Shown here piece by piece: positions 1-7,796 of a stretch of 61,452 bases of DNA. Position 1 is the stretch's first letter. The number at the start of each line of letters is the position of its first letter. This stretch comes from Bacteroidales bacterium (GTDB lineage: Bacteria; Bacteroidota; Bacteroidia; Bacteroidales; Muribaculaceae): contig CAJTFH010000023.1 in the NCBI GenBank assembly GCA_910575545.1, positions 1 to 61,452 of the forward strand, in the 5' to 3' direction. The notes below the pieces were generated by a model that saw only the letters and a list, made by a program, of their open reading frames with translations, did not search any database and had not been told where the DNA came from. The position numbers and the translations under genes were made by a program.

Positions 1-109
1 TCTTCTCGCCCAAGCGTCACCACTTGAACCTTGCGAGTCGCTATGGGGTTCGTCGGCAACTACGCCCCGTGTGGACTTTCACCACAGATGTATGACATGC
101 CCGTCATAC
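1..109 (-). mobile_element. Group IIC intron, 5' part of domain I (runs off the left edge)
   Basis: Read on the minus strand from position 109, the sequence starts GTATGACGGGCATG and continues with GTGGTGAAAGTCCAC, then TAGCGACTCGCAAGG and GTGGTGACG. This follows, block by block, the 5' domain I of bacterial class C group II introns such as the Oceanobacillus iheyensis intron (GTGTG start, GGGTGAGAGTCCC, CGCAAGG, GTGGCGAC). The inferred 5' splice site lies between 110 and 109. Only the first 109 nt are inside the window, so the reverse transcriptase gene and the catalytic domains V and VI cannot be seen. The element sits directly behind an intrinsic terminator, which is the insertion preference known for this class. 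Family recognition is from memory of the consensus. Confidence 0.85.
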
Positions 110-110
110 C

Positions 111-142
111 AAAAAAACGCCACACCGTTTCCGGCATGGCGT
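111..142 (-). terminator. Intrinsic terminator of the porG-uppS-bamA-skp operon
   Basis: On the minus strand an 11-bp stem (ACGCCATGCCG pairing with CGGTGTGGCGT, with two G-T wobbles) closes a GAAA tetraloop and is followed by seven T residues. It begins about 25 nt after the stop codon of the last skp gene. The group IIC intron starts one base beyond the T-run. Confidence 0.92.
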
Positions 143-165
143 AATATGCGTTATTTCAATCATGA

Positions 166-675
166 TCAGTCTTTAACACCCAGTTTTGTTTTCACAAGAG
201 CTGTCACATCCTGCACATCGGCACTGATGTAGGCTGGCACTGCTTCAGGGAATATCATAGTGAAACCGTTTTCGGTTCCAACGCTCTTGATTGCATTCAT
301 AACCTTCTCCTGAATAGGCTGCATCAGCTGTGCCTGCTGGCGCTGAAGATCCTGCTGGGCTGTCTGGGCAAACTGCTGGGCTTTTTTATCGCGATCCTGG
401 ATATCCTGCATACGGCGCTCTTTGATTGATTGTAGCGTATTGGGATCCTTGTCGAGTTCCTGAAGCTCTGTATAGAGTTTCTGAAGCTCTTCGTTGATTT
501 TTGCATACTCTGTCTCGTAGGTTTTCGACGCTTCGCTTAGTTTGTTCTGAGCCTCTACAAATTCAGTCATCTTGGGGATGATGCTTTCCACATCCACAAT
601 ACCGAATTTTGGAGCCTGCGCCCACGCGCACATCGGAAGGGCCACTACCAGGGCCAAAAGAATCTTTTTAATCAT
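166..675 (-). CDS. skp: OmpH/Skp family periplasmic chaperone, copy 1
   Basis: This 169-residue protein has a signal peptide (about residues 1-19, ending AWAQA), a short beta segment (KFGIVDVESII), a long charged, Gln-rich coiled-coil arm (about residues 40-125) and a closing core segment (GFTMIFPEA...YISADVQDVT). That is the Skp/OmpH plan: a trimeric jellyfish-shaped chaperone that holds unfolded outer-membrane proteins in the periplasm and passes them to the Bam complex. It is the last gene of the porG-uppS-bamA-skp-skp set and is followed by a strong terminator. It differs widely from the neighbouring copy at 831-1343, so this is an old duplication, a common arrangement in Bacteroidetes. 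Family assignment is firm; the division of labour between copies is unknown. Confidence 0.93.
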   Translation of the reverse strand: MIKKILLALVVALPMCAWAQAPKFGIVDVESIIPKMTEFVEAQNKLSEASKTYETEYAKINEELQKLYTELQELDKDPNTLQSIKERRMQDIQDRDKKAQQFAQTAQQDLQRQQAQLMQPIQEKVMNAIKSVGTENGFTMIFPEAVPAYISADVQDVTALVKTKLGVKD

Positions 676-830
676 TTTTGGTTGATGGTTTATATTATGT
701 TTTTTGTTTTTATTTCTTGCTGACCGTAGGCAACCTCTCTCTTATCGAGACCCACGCCTTCAAACAGACAACGTTGCCCCGCTTCTTCCTTCTTATTTCT
801 GACCAAAGTCTTACGACTTACGACTCAAGC

Positions 831-1343
831 CTATTTATACCCCAACTTTGAAAGCACCTCATTGCTGACGTCAATTCGCGGAGAAGCATAAATTATGTTT
901 GCCGATGATGCCCGGTCGAATATGGCTTGGTAACCACGCTCCTCCGACAGCTTCTTAACAGCATTGTAGATGTCGTCCTGGATAGGCTTCATCAGTGTCT
1001 GGCGTTTTTTATAAAGTTCACCTTCTGGGCCGAAATACTTGTAACGGAGTTCGGTAGTCTCCTGCTCTTTCGCCACAATCTCTTCTTCACGTTTCTTAAC
1101 CTGTTCTTCGGTAAGAAACACTTTATCCGACAGGTACTGTTTATACATTTCGTCGGCCTCTTTCGATGCCACCTCAACCTCCTTCTGCCAACGTTGCGAA
1201 AGCTGGTTAAGCTGCTCATTGGCCATCTCATACTGAGGCACATTTTTCAGTATGTATTCCATGTCAATTAGAGCGAATTTCTGAGCAGAACCTGCCAGTG
1301 CGAAACCCGCCGCCACAACCAATGTCAATAATATCTTTTTCAT
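831..1343 (-). CDS. skp: OmpH/Skp family periplasmic chaperone, copy 2
   Basis: A second Skp-type protein of 170 residues. It has a signal peptide (about residues 1-20, ending AGSAQ), the beta segment KFALIDMEYIL, a highly charged helical arm rich in Glu, Lys and Gln (about residues 45-125), and the core return segment ERGYQAIFDRASSANIIYA. The predicted role is to bind nascent outer-membrane proteins in the periplasm. It lies between bamA (153 nt upstream) and skp copy 1 (155 nt downstream) on the same strand. The arm is built differently from copy 1 (acidic KKREEE stretches rather than Gln-rich), which suggests different clients or a mixed trimer; that is inference. Confidence 0.92.
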   Translation of the reverse strand: MKKILLTLVVAAGFALAGSAQKFALIDMEYILKNVPQYEMANEQLNQLSQRWQKEVEVASKEADEMYKQYLSDKVFLTEEQVKKREEEIVAKEQETTELRYKYFGPEGELYKKRQTLMKPIQDDIYNAVKKLSEERGYQAIFDRASSANIIYASPRIDVSNEVLSKLGYK

Positions 1344-1496
1344 CAGATTGTCTTTTTTATTCTTTGTTTAACATTAGACCTTTGATTCTGCCAACTGCAG
1401 CCGTTTCAACTGCAATCCATACTATTATAGACGTTTGACAAGCCAAAAGGTTTAACTTTCAGACACTCCGGCAGCACCCGCCGGCGACTGTCTCCA

Positions 1497-4118
1497 TCAG
1501 AATTCCTGCCCCAGTATGAAGTGGAAATGCGAACCGCCCTTCTGGCCGTTGACACGGTCGAAACCATATGCCCAGTCGATACCCATCAGACCAACCATCG
1601 GCAGGAAGATGCGCACACCCGCGCCGGCACTCCTTTTTATATTAAACGGAGAGAAATCCTTCACAGAAGTCCAGGCGTTGCCACCTTCGGCAAACACGAG
1701 ACCATAAATCGTGGTTGTCGGCTGAAGCATAAACGGGAAGTGCAGTTCAACACCGAAACGTGTGTATGCATATCCTTCACGCCCCCATGGGGTAAGCGAC
1801 CCATTCTCATATCCGCGCAGGGCTATGGTCTCGGTGGCATAGGTGTAGGAGCCGCTCATACCGTCACCACCAACATAGAACGTCTCAAACGGCGATTTGA
1901 GCCACTTGTTGAAACTGCCCAGCAGACCTATGTCGGCACGTGTCATAAGCACCAGCGTCCATTTCCCGTCTGGATCGGTCAGCGGAGTGTAGGTGCGCGA
2001 TTTGAATCGTAATTTCCAGTATTCAATCCACTTATACAGTTCTTTTTTCGAAGCCGTTGTGTTTTCGTTATAGAGCTTCTCCCAGTTTTTCTTGCCGAAA
2101 AGCGAAGCGGGAGGTGTAATCTGCAAATTCAGCGAGAACTGTGAACCACGGCGGGTATAAAGCGGATTATCTATCGAGTTGCGGGCAAGGGTCAGACCCA
2201 ACACAAGCGCATTCGACACACCGTTGTTCATATAATAAAGATACTCCCAGTTTTTAAGATAATACCAGTTGTAGCTCAGTTCGGTTGTGAATGTGAAGAA
2301 GTCATCAGGCCAGTTCAAGCGTTTTCCGAATCCGACTGTGATTCCGGCCATCTGCAAAACCTTGTTGGGATCGTAGGCATTCTGAATCGAATTGTTGTAA
2401 TAGTCGTTATAGCTTGAACCATAACCGTAGCCGTAGCCATAACCGCTATACAGATAAGGATTCGACCAGTTGCTGTTGTAATACGACGAGTTCACACCCG
2501 TCTGACGGCTGTAATAGCCCGAAATCTGCAACGAATTAGGGCGCTTGCCGCCGAACCACGGATCAAGGAATGAAACCGAATACATCTGATAATATCGTGC
2601 ATTGGTCTGGGCGCTGATTGTGAAGGTCTGCCCCTCGCCCTGAGGTATAAGCCCTTTGAACGAGCTGGGGTTAAAAAGATTCTTCATCGAGAAGTTGGTG
2701 AATTTCAACGCAATCTTACCGATCAGACCCGTCTGCCCCCAACCCAAAGAGAACTCAATTTGGTCGTTGGCCTTCGACTCGAGGTTAAAGACAACATCAA
2801 CCGTACCGTTCTCCTCATTCGGTTCCACACGGGGATCCATCGTTTCCGGGTCGAAATGGCCGGTCTGGGCTATCTCACGCGCCGAGCGTATCAAATCGCT
2901 CTTGCTGAACAGCTCACCGGGCTTGATGCGCAGCTCGCGGCGCACAACCTTCTCATACAACCGGTCATTACCATTGATGACCACCTTGTTGACCCTCGCC
3001 TGAGGCCCCTCGAACATGCGCAACTCCAAATCGATTGAATCACCATGCACATTCTTCTCAATGGGAACAAGCTGGTAGAACAAGTAGCCCTGATCCATAT
3101 ATGCGCTTGACACGGCATCCTCATCAGTGGTCAGACGTTTGTCGAGTTCTTTCTGGTTATAAACGTCGCCGGGTTTCATCCCTAACAGGTAGTTGAGTTG
3201 GTCGGTATTGTAGACCGTGTTACCCACCCACGAAATATCGCTGATATAATATTTTTTACCTTCGTCAATATCAATATAGACGTCAACCTTTTTGTCATCA
3301 TACGGCACAACACTGTCACTCACTATTTTAGCATCACGATAGCCCAGTTCGTTATATTTCTGAATGATGCGGTTGAGGTCATCTTTGTAATCCTGCTCAA
3401 CAAACTTCTTTTGGCTGAACAGTTTAAGCAGATTGCCAGACTCATTGGTCTTTTTAATCACCCGTTTCAGCTTGCGATCGCTCAACACCTCATTGCCGTC
3501 AATGTAGATTTTATGCACCTTGACTTTAGAATGTTTGTTAACATCAATATTCACGATCATTTCGTTCTTATGCGACAGGTCTTCCTGCAACCACACCTTC
3601 ACATCAGCCTTACCGAACCCTTTCTCTGAAAAATATTTCTTCACTATGTCGGTGGCACGGTTCACTATATTCTGGGTGATCTGGTTCCCCTTCATCAGCT
3701 GTAACCGTTTCTGAAGGTCTTCGCGCTCCCCCTTTTTCATTCCGGAATATTTCACATCGGATATGCGGGGCTGCGTGCGCAGATTGATTGTCAGCCACAC
3801 CTTGTCGCCCGCTATTTTATCAACAACAAGCTGCGCCTGGGCAAAGAGGCCTTGACGCATAAGGCGCTTGACTGCCGTGGTCACATCATTTCCCGGGATT
3901 TCAATCTTATCTCCTTTCTTCAGCCCGGAATAGCCTATCACTATATAATCTTCATAGTTGTCGGCACCAGTCACTTTTATGTCGGCTATCTCATAGACAT
4001 TAGGCAGACCGGTGTAGACTATCGGCGGATTGTATATGGTATCCACCCGCTCCTGCGCCCAAAGCGCCGGAACGGTCATTATCAGGGAGAGAAGTGTCAA
4101 GAGCAACTTATATCGCAT
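1497..4118 (-). CDS. bamA: Outer-membrane protein assembly factor BamA
   Basis: An 873-residue precursor with a signal peptide (about residues 1-21, ending LWAQ), five POTRA domains (about residues 40-450, visible as repeated beta-alpha-alpha-beta-beta units) and a C-terminal 16-strand barrel ending in FILGQEF with an aromatic last residue. BamA inserts and folds beta-barrel proteins in the outer membrane. The start follows the uppS stop by only 2 nt, so the two are co-transcribed, and the Skp genes follow. An unusual Tyr/Gly-rich stretch (GYGYGYGYG followed by SSYNDYYNN, DNA about 2390-2450) lies in the barrel half and is probably a surface loop. Length and architecture are normal for Bacteroidetes BamA. 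Confidence 0.95.
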   Translation of the reverse strand: MRYKLLLTLLSLIMTVPALWAQERVDTIYNPPIVYTGLPNVYEIADIKVTGADNYEDYIVIGYSGLKKGDKIEIPGNDVTTAVKRLMRQGLFAQAQLVVDKIAGDKVWLTINLRTQPRISDVKYSGMKKGEREDLQKRLQLMKGNQITQNIVNRATDIVKKYFSEKGFGKADVKVWLQEDLSHKNEMIVNIDVNKHSKVKVHKIYIDGNEVLSDRKLKRVIKKTNESGNLLKLFSQKKFVEQDYKDDLNRIIQKYNELGYRDAKIVSDSVVPYDDKKVDVYIDIDEGKKYYISDISWVGNTVYNTDQLNYLLGMKPGDVYNQKELDKRLTTDEDAVSSAYMDQGYLFYQLVPIEKNVHGDSIDLELRMFEGPQARVNKVVINGNDRLYEKVVRRELRIKPGELFSKSDLIRSAREIAQTGHFDPETMDPRVEPNEENGTVDVVFNLESKANDQIEFSLGWGQTGLIGKIALKFTNFSMKNLFNPSSFKGLIPQGEGQTFTISAQTNARYYQMYSVSFLDPWFGGKRPNSLQISGYYSRQTGVNSSYYNSNWSNPYLYSGYGYGYGYGSSYNDYYNNSIQNAYDPNKVLQMAGITVGFGKRLNWPDDFFTFTTELSYNWYYLKNWEYLYYMNNGVSNALVLGLTLARNSIDNPLYTRRGSQFSLNLQITPPASLFGKKNWEKLYNENTTASKKELYKWIEYWKLRFKSRTYTPLTDPDGKWTLVLMTRADIGLLGSFNKWLKSPFETFYVGGDGMSGSYTYATETIALRGYENGSLTPWGREGYAYTRFGVELHFPFMLQPTTTIYGLVFAEGGNAWTSVKDFSPFNIKRSAGAGVRIFLPMVGLMGIDWAYGFDRVNGQKGGSHFHFILGQEF

Positions 4119-4120
4119 AT

Positions 4121-4891
4121 CTAAACTGTTTTCTTAGGTGTCTGTGAGGCCTTTATCTGCTCGCCGGTAAGGCCGAAACGGCGCTCGCGCCCCTTGAACT
4201 GGGCAACAGCGTTTCGGAAATCCTCTTTTGAAAAATCCGGCCAATGTGTCTGTGTGAAATAAAGCTCGGCATAAGCAATCTGCCACAGCAGGAAGTTGCT
4301 CACACGCATATCCCCCCCGGTTCTTATCAGCAGGTCGGGATCCGGCATATCTTTGGTAGCCATATAGGCCGACACTATGTTTTCGTCTATATCCAGCTCT
4401 TTGAGCCTACCGGCTGCCACATCGGCTGCTATATGCCGCACTGCGTCAGTAATCTCCCATCTCGACGAATAGCTCAGCGCCAGATTAAGCGTCAGGCCGG
4501 TGCAATGCGCTGTCCGGGATATACAGCCTCGTAGCCGCTCAAGCGCCTCGGCCGGCATCCGCTCCACATCCCCGATCATCGTGAGCCTCACATTGTTCTT
4601 AATCAAGTCGGGAGTTTCCCGCTCAATGGCTATACCGATAAGATGCATAAGCATGTCTACCTCCTGTTGGGGGCGGTTCCAGTTCTCGGTAGAGAAGGCG
4701 TAGAGTGTGAGATACTTGATTCCAAGCTCCGAGGCCTCCTCTGTAATTTTGCGCACCGTATTGACACCCTCAACATGCCCCTCTGATCGGTCAAGCCCGC
4801 GGGCTTGCGCCCAACGGCCGTTGCCGTCCATTATGATGGCCACATGAGCCGGCACGCTATTGCGGTCTGTTTCGTGTGATTGGCTATTCAT
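4121..4891 (-). CDS. uppS: Undecaprenyl diphosphate synthase (cis-prenyltransferase)
   Basis: A 256-residue cytosolic enzyme that condenses eight isopentenyl diphosphates onto farnesyl diphosphate to make the C55 lipid carrier for peptidoglycan and O-antigen. Visible motifs are IIMDGNGRWA with the catalytic Asp at about residue 22, LYAFSTENWNRP, and the substrate-binding region RTGGDMRVSNFLLWQ. The third motif reads RTGG where many homologues have RTSGE. The gene lies 3 nt after the porG-like gene and 2 nt before bamA, the same order as in Porphyromonas gingivalis, so wall precursor supply and outer-membrane assembly are transcribed together. The identification is secure. Confidence 0.96.
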   Translation of the reverse strand: MNSQSHETDRNSVPAHVAIIMDGNGRWAQARGLDRSEGHVEGVNTVRKITEEASELGIKYLTLYAFSTENWNRPQQEVDMLMHLIGIAIERETPDLIKNNVRLTMIGDVERMPAEALERLRGCISRTAHCTGLTLNLALSYSSRWEITDAVRHIAADVAAGRLKELDIDENIVSAYMATKDMPDPDLLIRTGGDMRVSNFLLWQIAYAELYFTQTHWPDFSKEDFRNAVAQFKGRERRFGLTGEQIKASQTPKKTV

Positions 4892-4894
4892 CGG

Positions 4895-5575
4895 TCAGTC
4901 AACATAGTGGCAAGTGGAACAACGCTTGCCGAATTCATAGGTTAATGAAACACTTATGTTTGAATACCAGTCGGTATTTTTCAAAAACGAGCTTTTTATC
5001 TGGTAGAGATCCGACAGTTCCCCGTCAACTCGGTCGGAAAACACCTTGGTCATTGTAAATTCCACCCCAAGGTTCAGCCTCTCTTTTATCTTATACTTGA
5101 ATCCGGCCCCCATCGGGATATTGACACCGAAATTCGTCTGCCCTCCGCAAGATGCAAGTGTAAAACCGAATCCCACTGTCAGATACGGACTCCAGCGCCT
5201 CAACTTCTTATAGGTCTCCCCTATCCCGTAACTGAAAAAATTGAACTCTATCCGCTCCCCAAGGTCAAAAACCGTTGAGTTGAACTTATAGCGGGCACCT
5301 CCGGGAAACACATCGTCCATATCAGCCGTGTCACCGCTGAGCCCCATAACGTTGAATACCGTGCGCAACGCCCATCTCACATCAGGCAGGTAACGGAACG
5401 ATAACCCTCCCACAAAACCCGGATGCGAGAATATGCTCGAAGAGGCATCTCCCAGATAACCCGACATGCCTGCCTGCGCCCCGAAATCGAAGCGGTAGGT
5501 TTCCTCTTGCGCTGCCGTTTTAACCGACAACGAAGCAAGCATCACAACCAATATGGCAAACAGTCTTTTTATCAC
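4895..5575 (-). CDS. porG: PorG-like outer-membrane barrel protein (DUF6089 type), putative T9SS component
   Basis: This 226-residue protein has a signal peptide (about residues 1-22, ending KTAAQ) followed by alternating amphipathic strands. Features include GAQAGMSGYLGDASSS near the start, FRYLPDVRWALRT, and a closing SNISVSLTYEFGKR segment typical of 8-10-stranded barrels. The position directly before uppS-bamA-skp-skp matches the known order in P. gingivalis, where the equivalent gene is porG, an outer-membrane part of the type IX secretion system linked to the PorK/N ring. Several predicted T9SS-type cargos in the window agree with this. The family is also found in species without T9SS, so the exact role is inferred mainly from gene order. 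Confidence 0.75.
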   Translation of the reverse strand: MIKRLFAILVVMLASLSVKTAAQEETYRFDFGAQAGMSGYLGDASSSIFSHPGFVGGLSFRYLPDVRWALRTVFNVMGLSGDTADMDDVFPGGARYKFNSTVFDLGERIEFNFFSYGIGETYKKLRRWSPYLTVGFGFTLASCGGQTNFGVNIPMGAGFKYKIKERLNLGVEFTMTKVFSDRVDGELSDLYQIKSSFLKNTDWYSNISVSLTYEFGKRCSTCHYVD

Positions 5576-5616
5576 TCTGGAGCTAAACTATAATCATCCG
5601 ACAGATAACCAAGCAA

Positions 5617-7161
5617 TCACTGAAGCGGACGGAACGACAGATGGTTGACCACTCCGCGCCACACTTGTCGCGACAACGCGCCATCGCTCTCCACTCCTCC
5701 CCACATATACAGGTAGGGGCATTCCCACTCGGTTATCGGTTTCACTGCACGCGATGCAGCCACCCAACCGCCGGCATTGAGATTCAACGGCACCTCAAGT
5801 CCTATTTTGCGCCAACGGCCTTTGACGGTTGCCGGATCTGTCAGCGTCAACAGTTTTTCAAACACAATGGCATCGGCATCATACACCGTCGGCATCTCTT
5901 TTGGAAGCTGCAGTAGCTGGTCTGCCTTTTTCCATGTCACACCGTAGTCGCGCGACAGATACACAGTGCGGTTAATCTCTTTCGCGGTTCTGCCGCCGAA
6001 AGCCAGCAGCACGTCGCTCTCTTTGACACGCCACGAGATAGTGTCGGTCTCGCTGATTACATATGGCGTCACGGCATAACCAGTAGCTTCGGGCAACCCT
6101 GCGCTGAGCTTCACCCACGACTGGCCGTCATAGGCCCACGTAGCACCCGAAAGCGCGCCATCTGCCGTGCGCCCCCCGACTGTCATAACCTGGGGCGCGT
6201 CTGACCATTTAGACTCAAAAACCACTGTCGCCGAATTCCCTCCCACGGGGAAATCAGCAGCGGCCTCCGCTTCAGCAGCGGCAGGATATGATGTATGGTA
6301 ATATTTCCCTCCGTCAAGACGCAAACCCAGCAGCCTGTCGCCACTGCCTTCACTTTGAGGATTGCAGTAAGTCGCAGTTATCGCAGCCCAACGGCAACCG
6401 GTGTCGCTCCATGCATAGCCGTCGGCACTTTTCAGCAATGCCCCGGACGCGTCGAGAATAAACAACTCCGAATTGGTGGCCGTAAGACTTCTGACATCCA
6501 CACTCCCCGGAAAATCCACTTTCCGGCTCTGCCAACTGTCGGCATACGGGTCATCGCTGACCGACAAACAATACGAACTCCCGTCAGAAGTAAGGCAATA
6601 AGCCTTTCCACCCATTTTAACCGTTTTCTGCGCTGTAGGCCGGTTGAATGTGCCTGGCAGAACGGCAAATGCCATATCTCCCCAGCAGAGCGAGTCAGTC
6701 TTCACACCACTCACATTAACCTTAAGGTAGTAATCACGCCGGTTCGTGCCGTCGGCCGACACGAGGTGCAGTCTAACAGGCCCGTTGGTGAAATTGATTT
6801 TGCTGTCGGCATCCTCAAGGTAATTGATTTCCTTCGGCTCCACCCCCTCTTCACCCGAAGGCTCATAGAGCTTTGCCTCAGAACAGGCGTCATATGAAAG
6901 CGACACCGCCAAAGCACTCACATCCGTGCCCATCGGCAACGGATTGGCATTGAACACCTGCGCCGTGTTCAAATCAATCGAGAAAAACACCGAATCAAGG
7001 TTATTGAGCACCTTATCGTCAGACTTCAGCGAAAACCCTTTCAGGGCAACCCCGCTATAATCGATTGGCTCAACATCGTATCCAGAATCGGTATTACACG
7101 ACATAAACGTCAACGCCCCCGTCAGCGCAAGGGCGCAAAATGATATGTATTTTCTATTCAT
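5617..7161 (-). CDS. DUF6242-type outer-membrane/surface lipoprotein
   Basis: A 514-residue lipoprotein. I chose the Met at 7161 because it gives a normal SPII signal (lipobox FMSC, Cys about residue 22); the longer reading from 7239 would put an unlikely sequence in front. The N-terminal part (about residues 30-150) resembles a beta-sandwich (LKGFSLKSDDKVLNNLDSVF), and the C-terminal part (about 170-510) has repeated W-containing blade-like segments (YLSRDYGVTWKKADQL, WECPYLYMWGGV) suggesting a propeller. I recognise the DUF6242 pattern seen in Bacteroidales; the function is unknown. It lies 41 nt upstream of the porG-like gene and could be co-transcribed with it. Confidence 0.75.
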   Translation of the reverse strand: MNRKYISFCALALTGALTFMSCNTDSGYDVEPIDYSGVALKGFSLKSDDKVLNNLDSVFFSIDLNTAQVFNANPLPMGTDVSALAVSLSYDACSEAKLYEPSGEEGVEPKEINYLEDADSKINFTNGPVRLHLVSADGTNRRDYYLKVNVSGVKTDSLCWGDMAFAVLPGTFNRPTAQKTVKMGGKAYCLTSDGSSYCLSVSDDPYADSWQSRKVDFPGSVDVRSLTATNSELFILDASGALLKSADGYAWSDTGCRWAAITATYCNPQSEGSGDRLLGLRLDGGKYYHTSYPAAAEAEAAADFPVGGNSATVVFESKWSDAPQVMTVGGRTADGALSGATWAYDGQSWVKLSAGLPEATGYAVTPYVISETDTISWRVKESDVLLAFGGRTAKEINRTVYLSRDYGVTWKKADQLLQLPKEMPTVYDADAIVFEKLLTLTDPATVKGRWRKIGLEVPLNLNAGGWVAASRAVKPITEWECPYLYMWGGVESDGALSRQVWRGVVNHLSFRPLQ

Positions 7162-7243
7162 ACAGGCTGTTACTGCCTTAAATGTAACCATAATAAACGT
7201 CCAGCACATCCCCAAAACGCAGAGACTGCTGAATTTCAATCTG

Positions 7244-7251
7244 CAAATTTA
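7244..7251 (-). promoter_or_regulatory. -7 promoter element for the DUF6242 lipoprotein gene
   Basis: Minus strand TAAATTTG matches the Bacteroidetes TAnnTTTG box and lies about 83 nt before the chosen start at 7161, which supports that start. A TTTG at 7275-7278 is 23 nt upstream, slightly further than the usual 19-21. Confidence 0.4.
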
Positions 7252-7544
7252 ATAAATATCCACCAACATCCCGCCAAATCCCCAAAAAATCCGTAAATCC
7301 CTCCCCGCAACCACATTCCCCGCCATTGCTCCCCACATCTCCCATACCACATCTTCAATCTCCCCTTCAAAACCGCCACAACCTACCTTTATCCACCCGG
7401 ATAAACCAAAATTGTCACAACATCAACCCCGGTCACCCCGCAAAATTATAACATCCACCATTCCCAGCCAACCCCCTTACCCATTTTAAATCATTTTTCA
7501 TTTCTTTTCACACCCTCGCCAAGCATCATGCATTTCCTGTTTAT

Positions 7545-7579
7545 ATCAGACTATTGACCCCCGGTCAGATGAGTCTGAT
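7545..7579. repeat. Composite hairpin (8-bp outer stem, 5-bp inner stem)
   Basis: ATCAGACT at 7545-7552 pairs with AGTCTGAT at 7572-7579; inside, TGACC at 7555-7559 pairs with GGTCA at 7563-7567 around a CCC loop. No T-run follows on either strand, so it is not a typical terminator. Confidence 0.6.
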
Positions 7580-7583
7580 AGAA

Positions 7584-7699
7584 GCTGATTCTATGCATAA
7601 TAATCATTTTATTCTAAAAACACTCTGATTGTGGGTTTGTTATGCCTCATAATGTTTAATTTGATTTAAATTCAAACACACTCAAAACGTAGAATCAGC
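7584..7699. repeat. 10-bp inverted repeat about 96 nt apart
   Basis: GCTGATTCTA at 7584-7593 and its exact reverse complement TAGAATCAGC at 7690-7699 frame an AT-rich segment. The segment holds a further short GCATAA/TTATGC pair. It could be the footprint of a small non-autonomous element or a structured transcript end; the sequence does not decide. Confidence 0.5.
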
Positions 7700-7796
7700 A
7701 ATTTTATAGAACCGGTGCTTTTTAAAGAAGACAACAACCCCCTATACGCCGACATACTACGAACAGGAATACTAATATAGCATCTAAGTAACCCAC

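Larger units (their letters stand above)
7162..7796. other. 635-nt non-coding region with inverted repeats
   Basis: No credible reading frame on either strand. The part next to the lipoprotein gene holds a candidate minus-strand promoter (7244-7251). The middle (7290-7540) is C-rich on the plus strand. The part at 7540-7700 is AT-rich and holds nested inverted repeats, annotated separately. The region must also contain the end of the ribD transcript, but no classical hairpin with a T-run was found there. Confidence 0.6.

Noticed and set aside
927-1271. 114-codon plus-strand frame across skp copy 2
   Set aside because: It is antisense to a clear Skp gene, its composition follows the reverse of a coiled coil, and there is no promoter.
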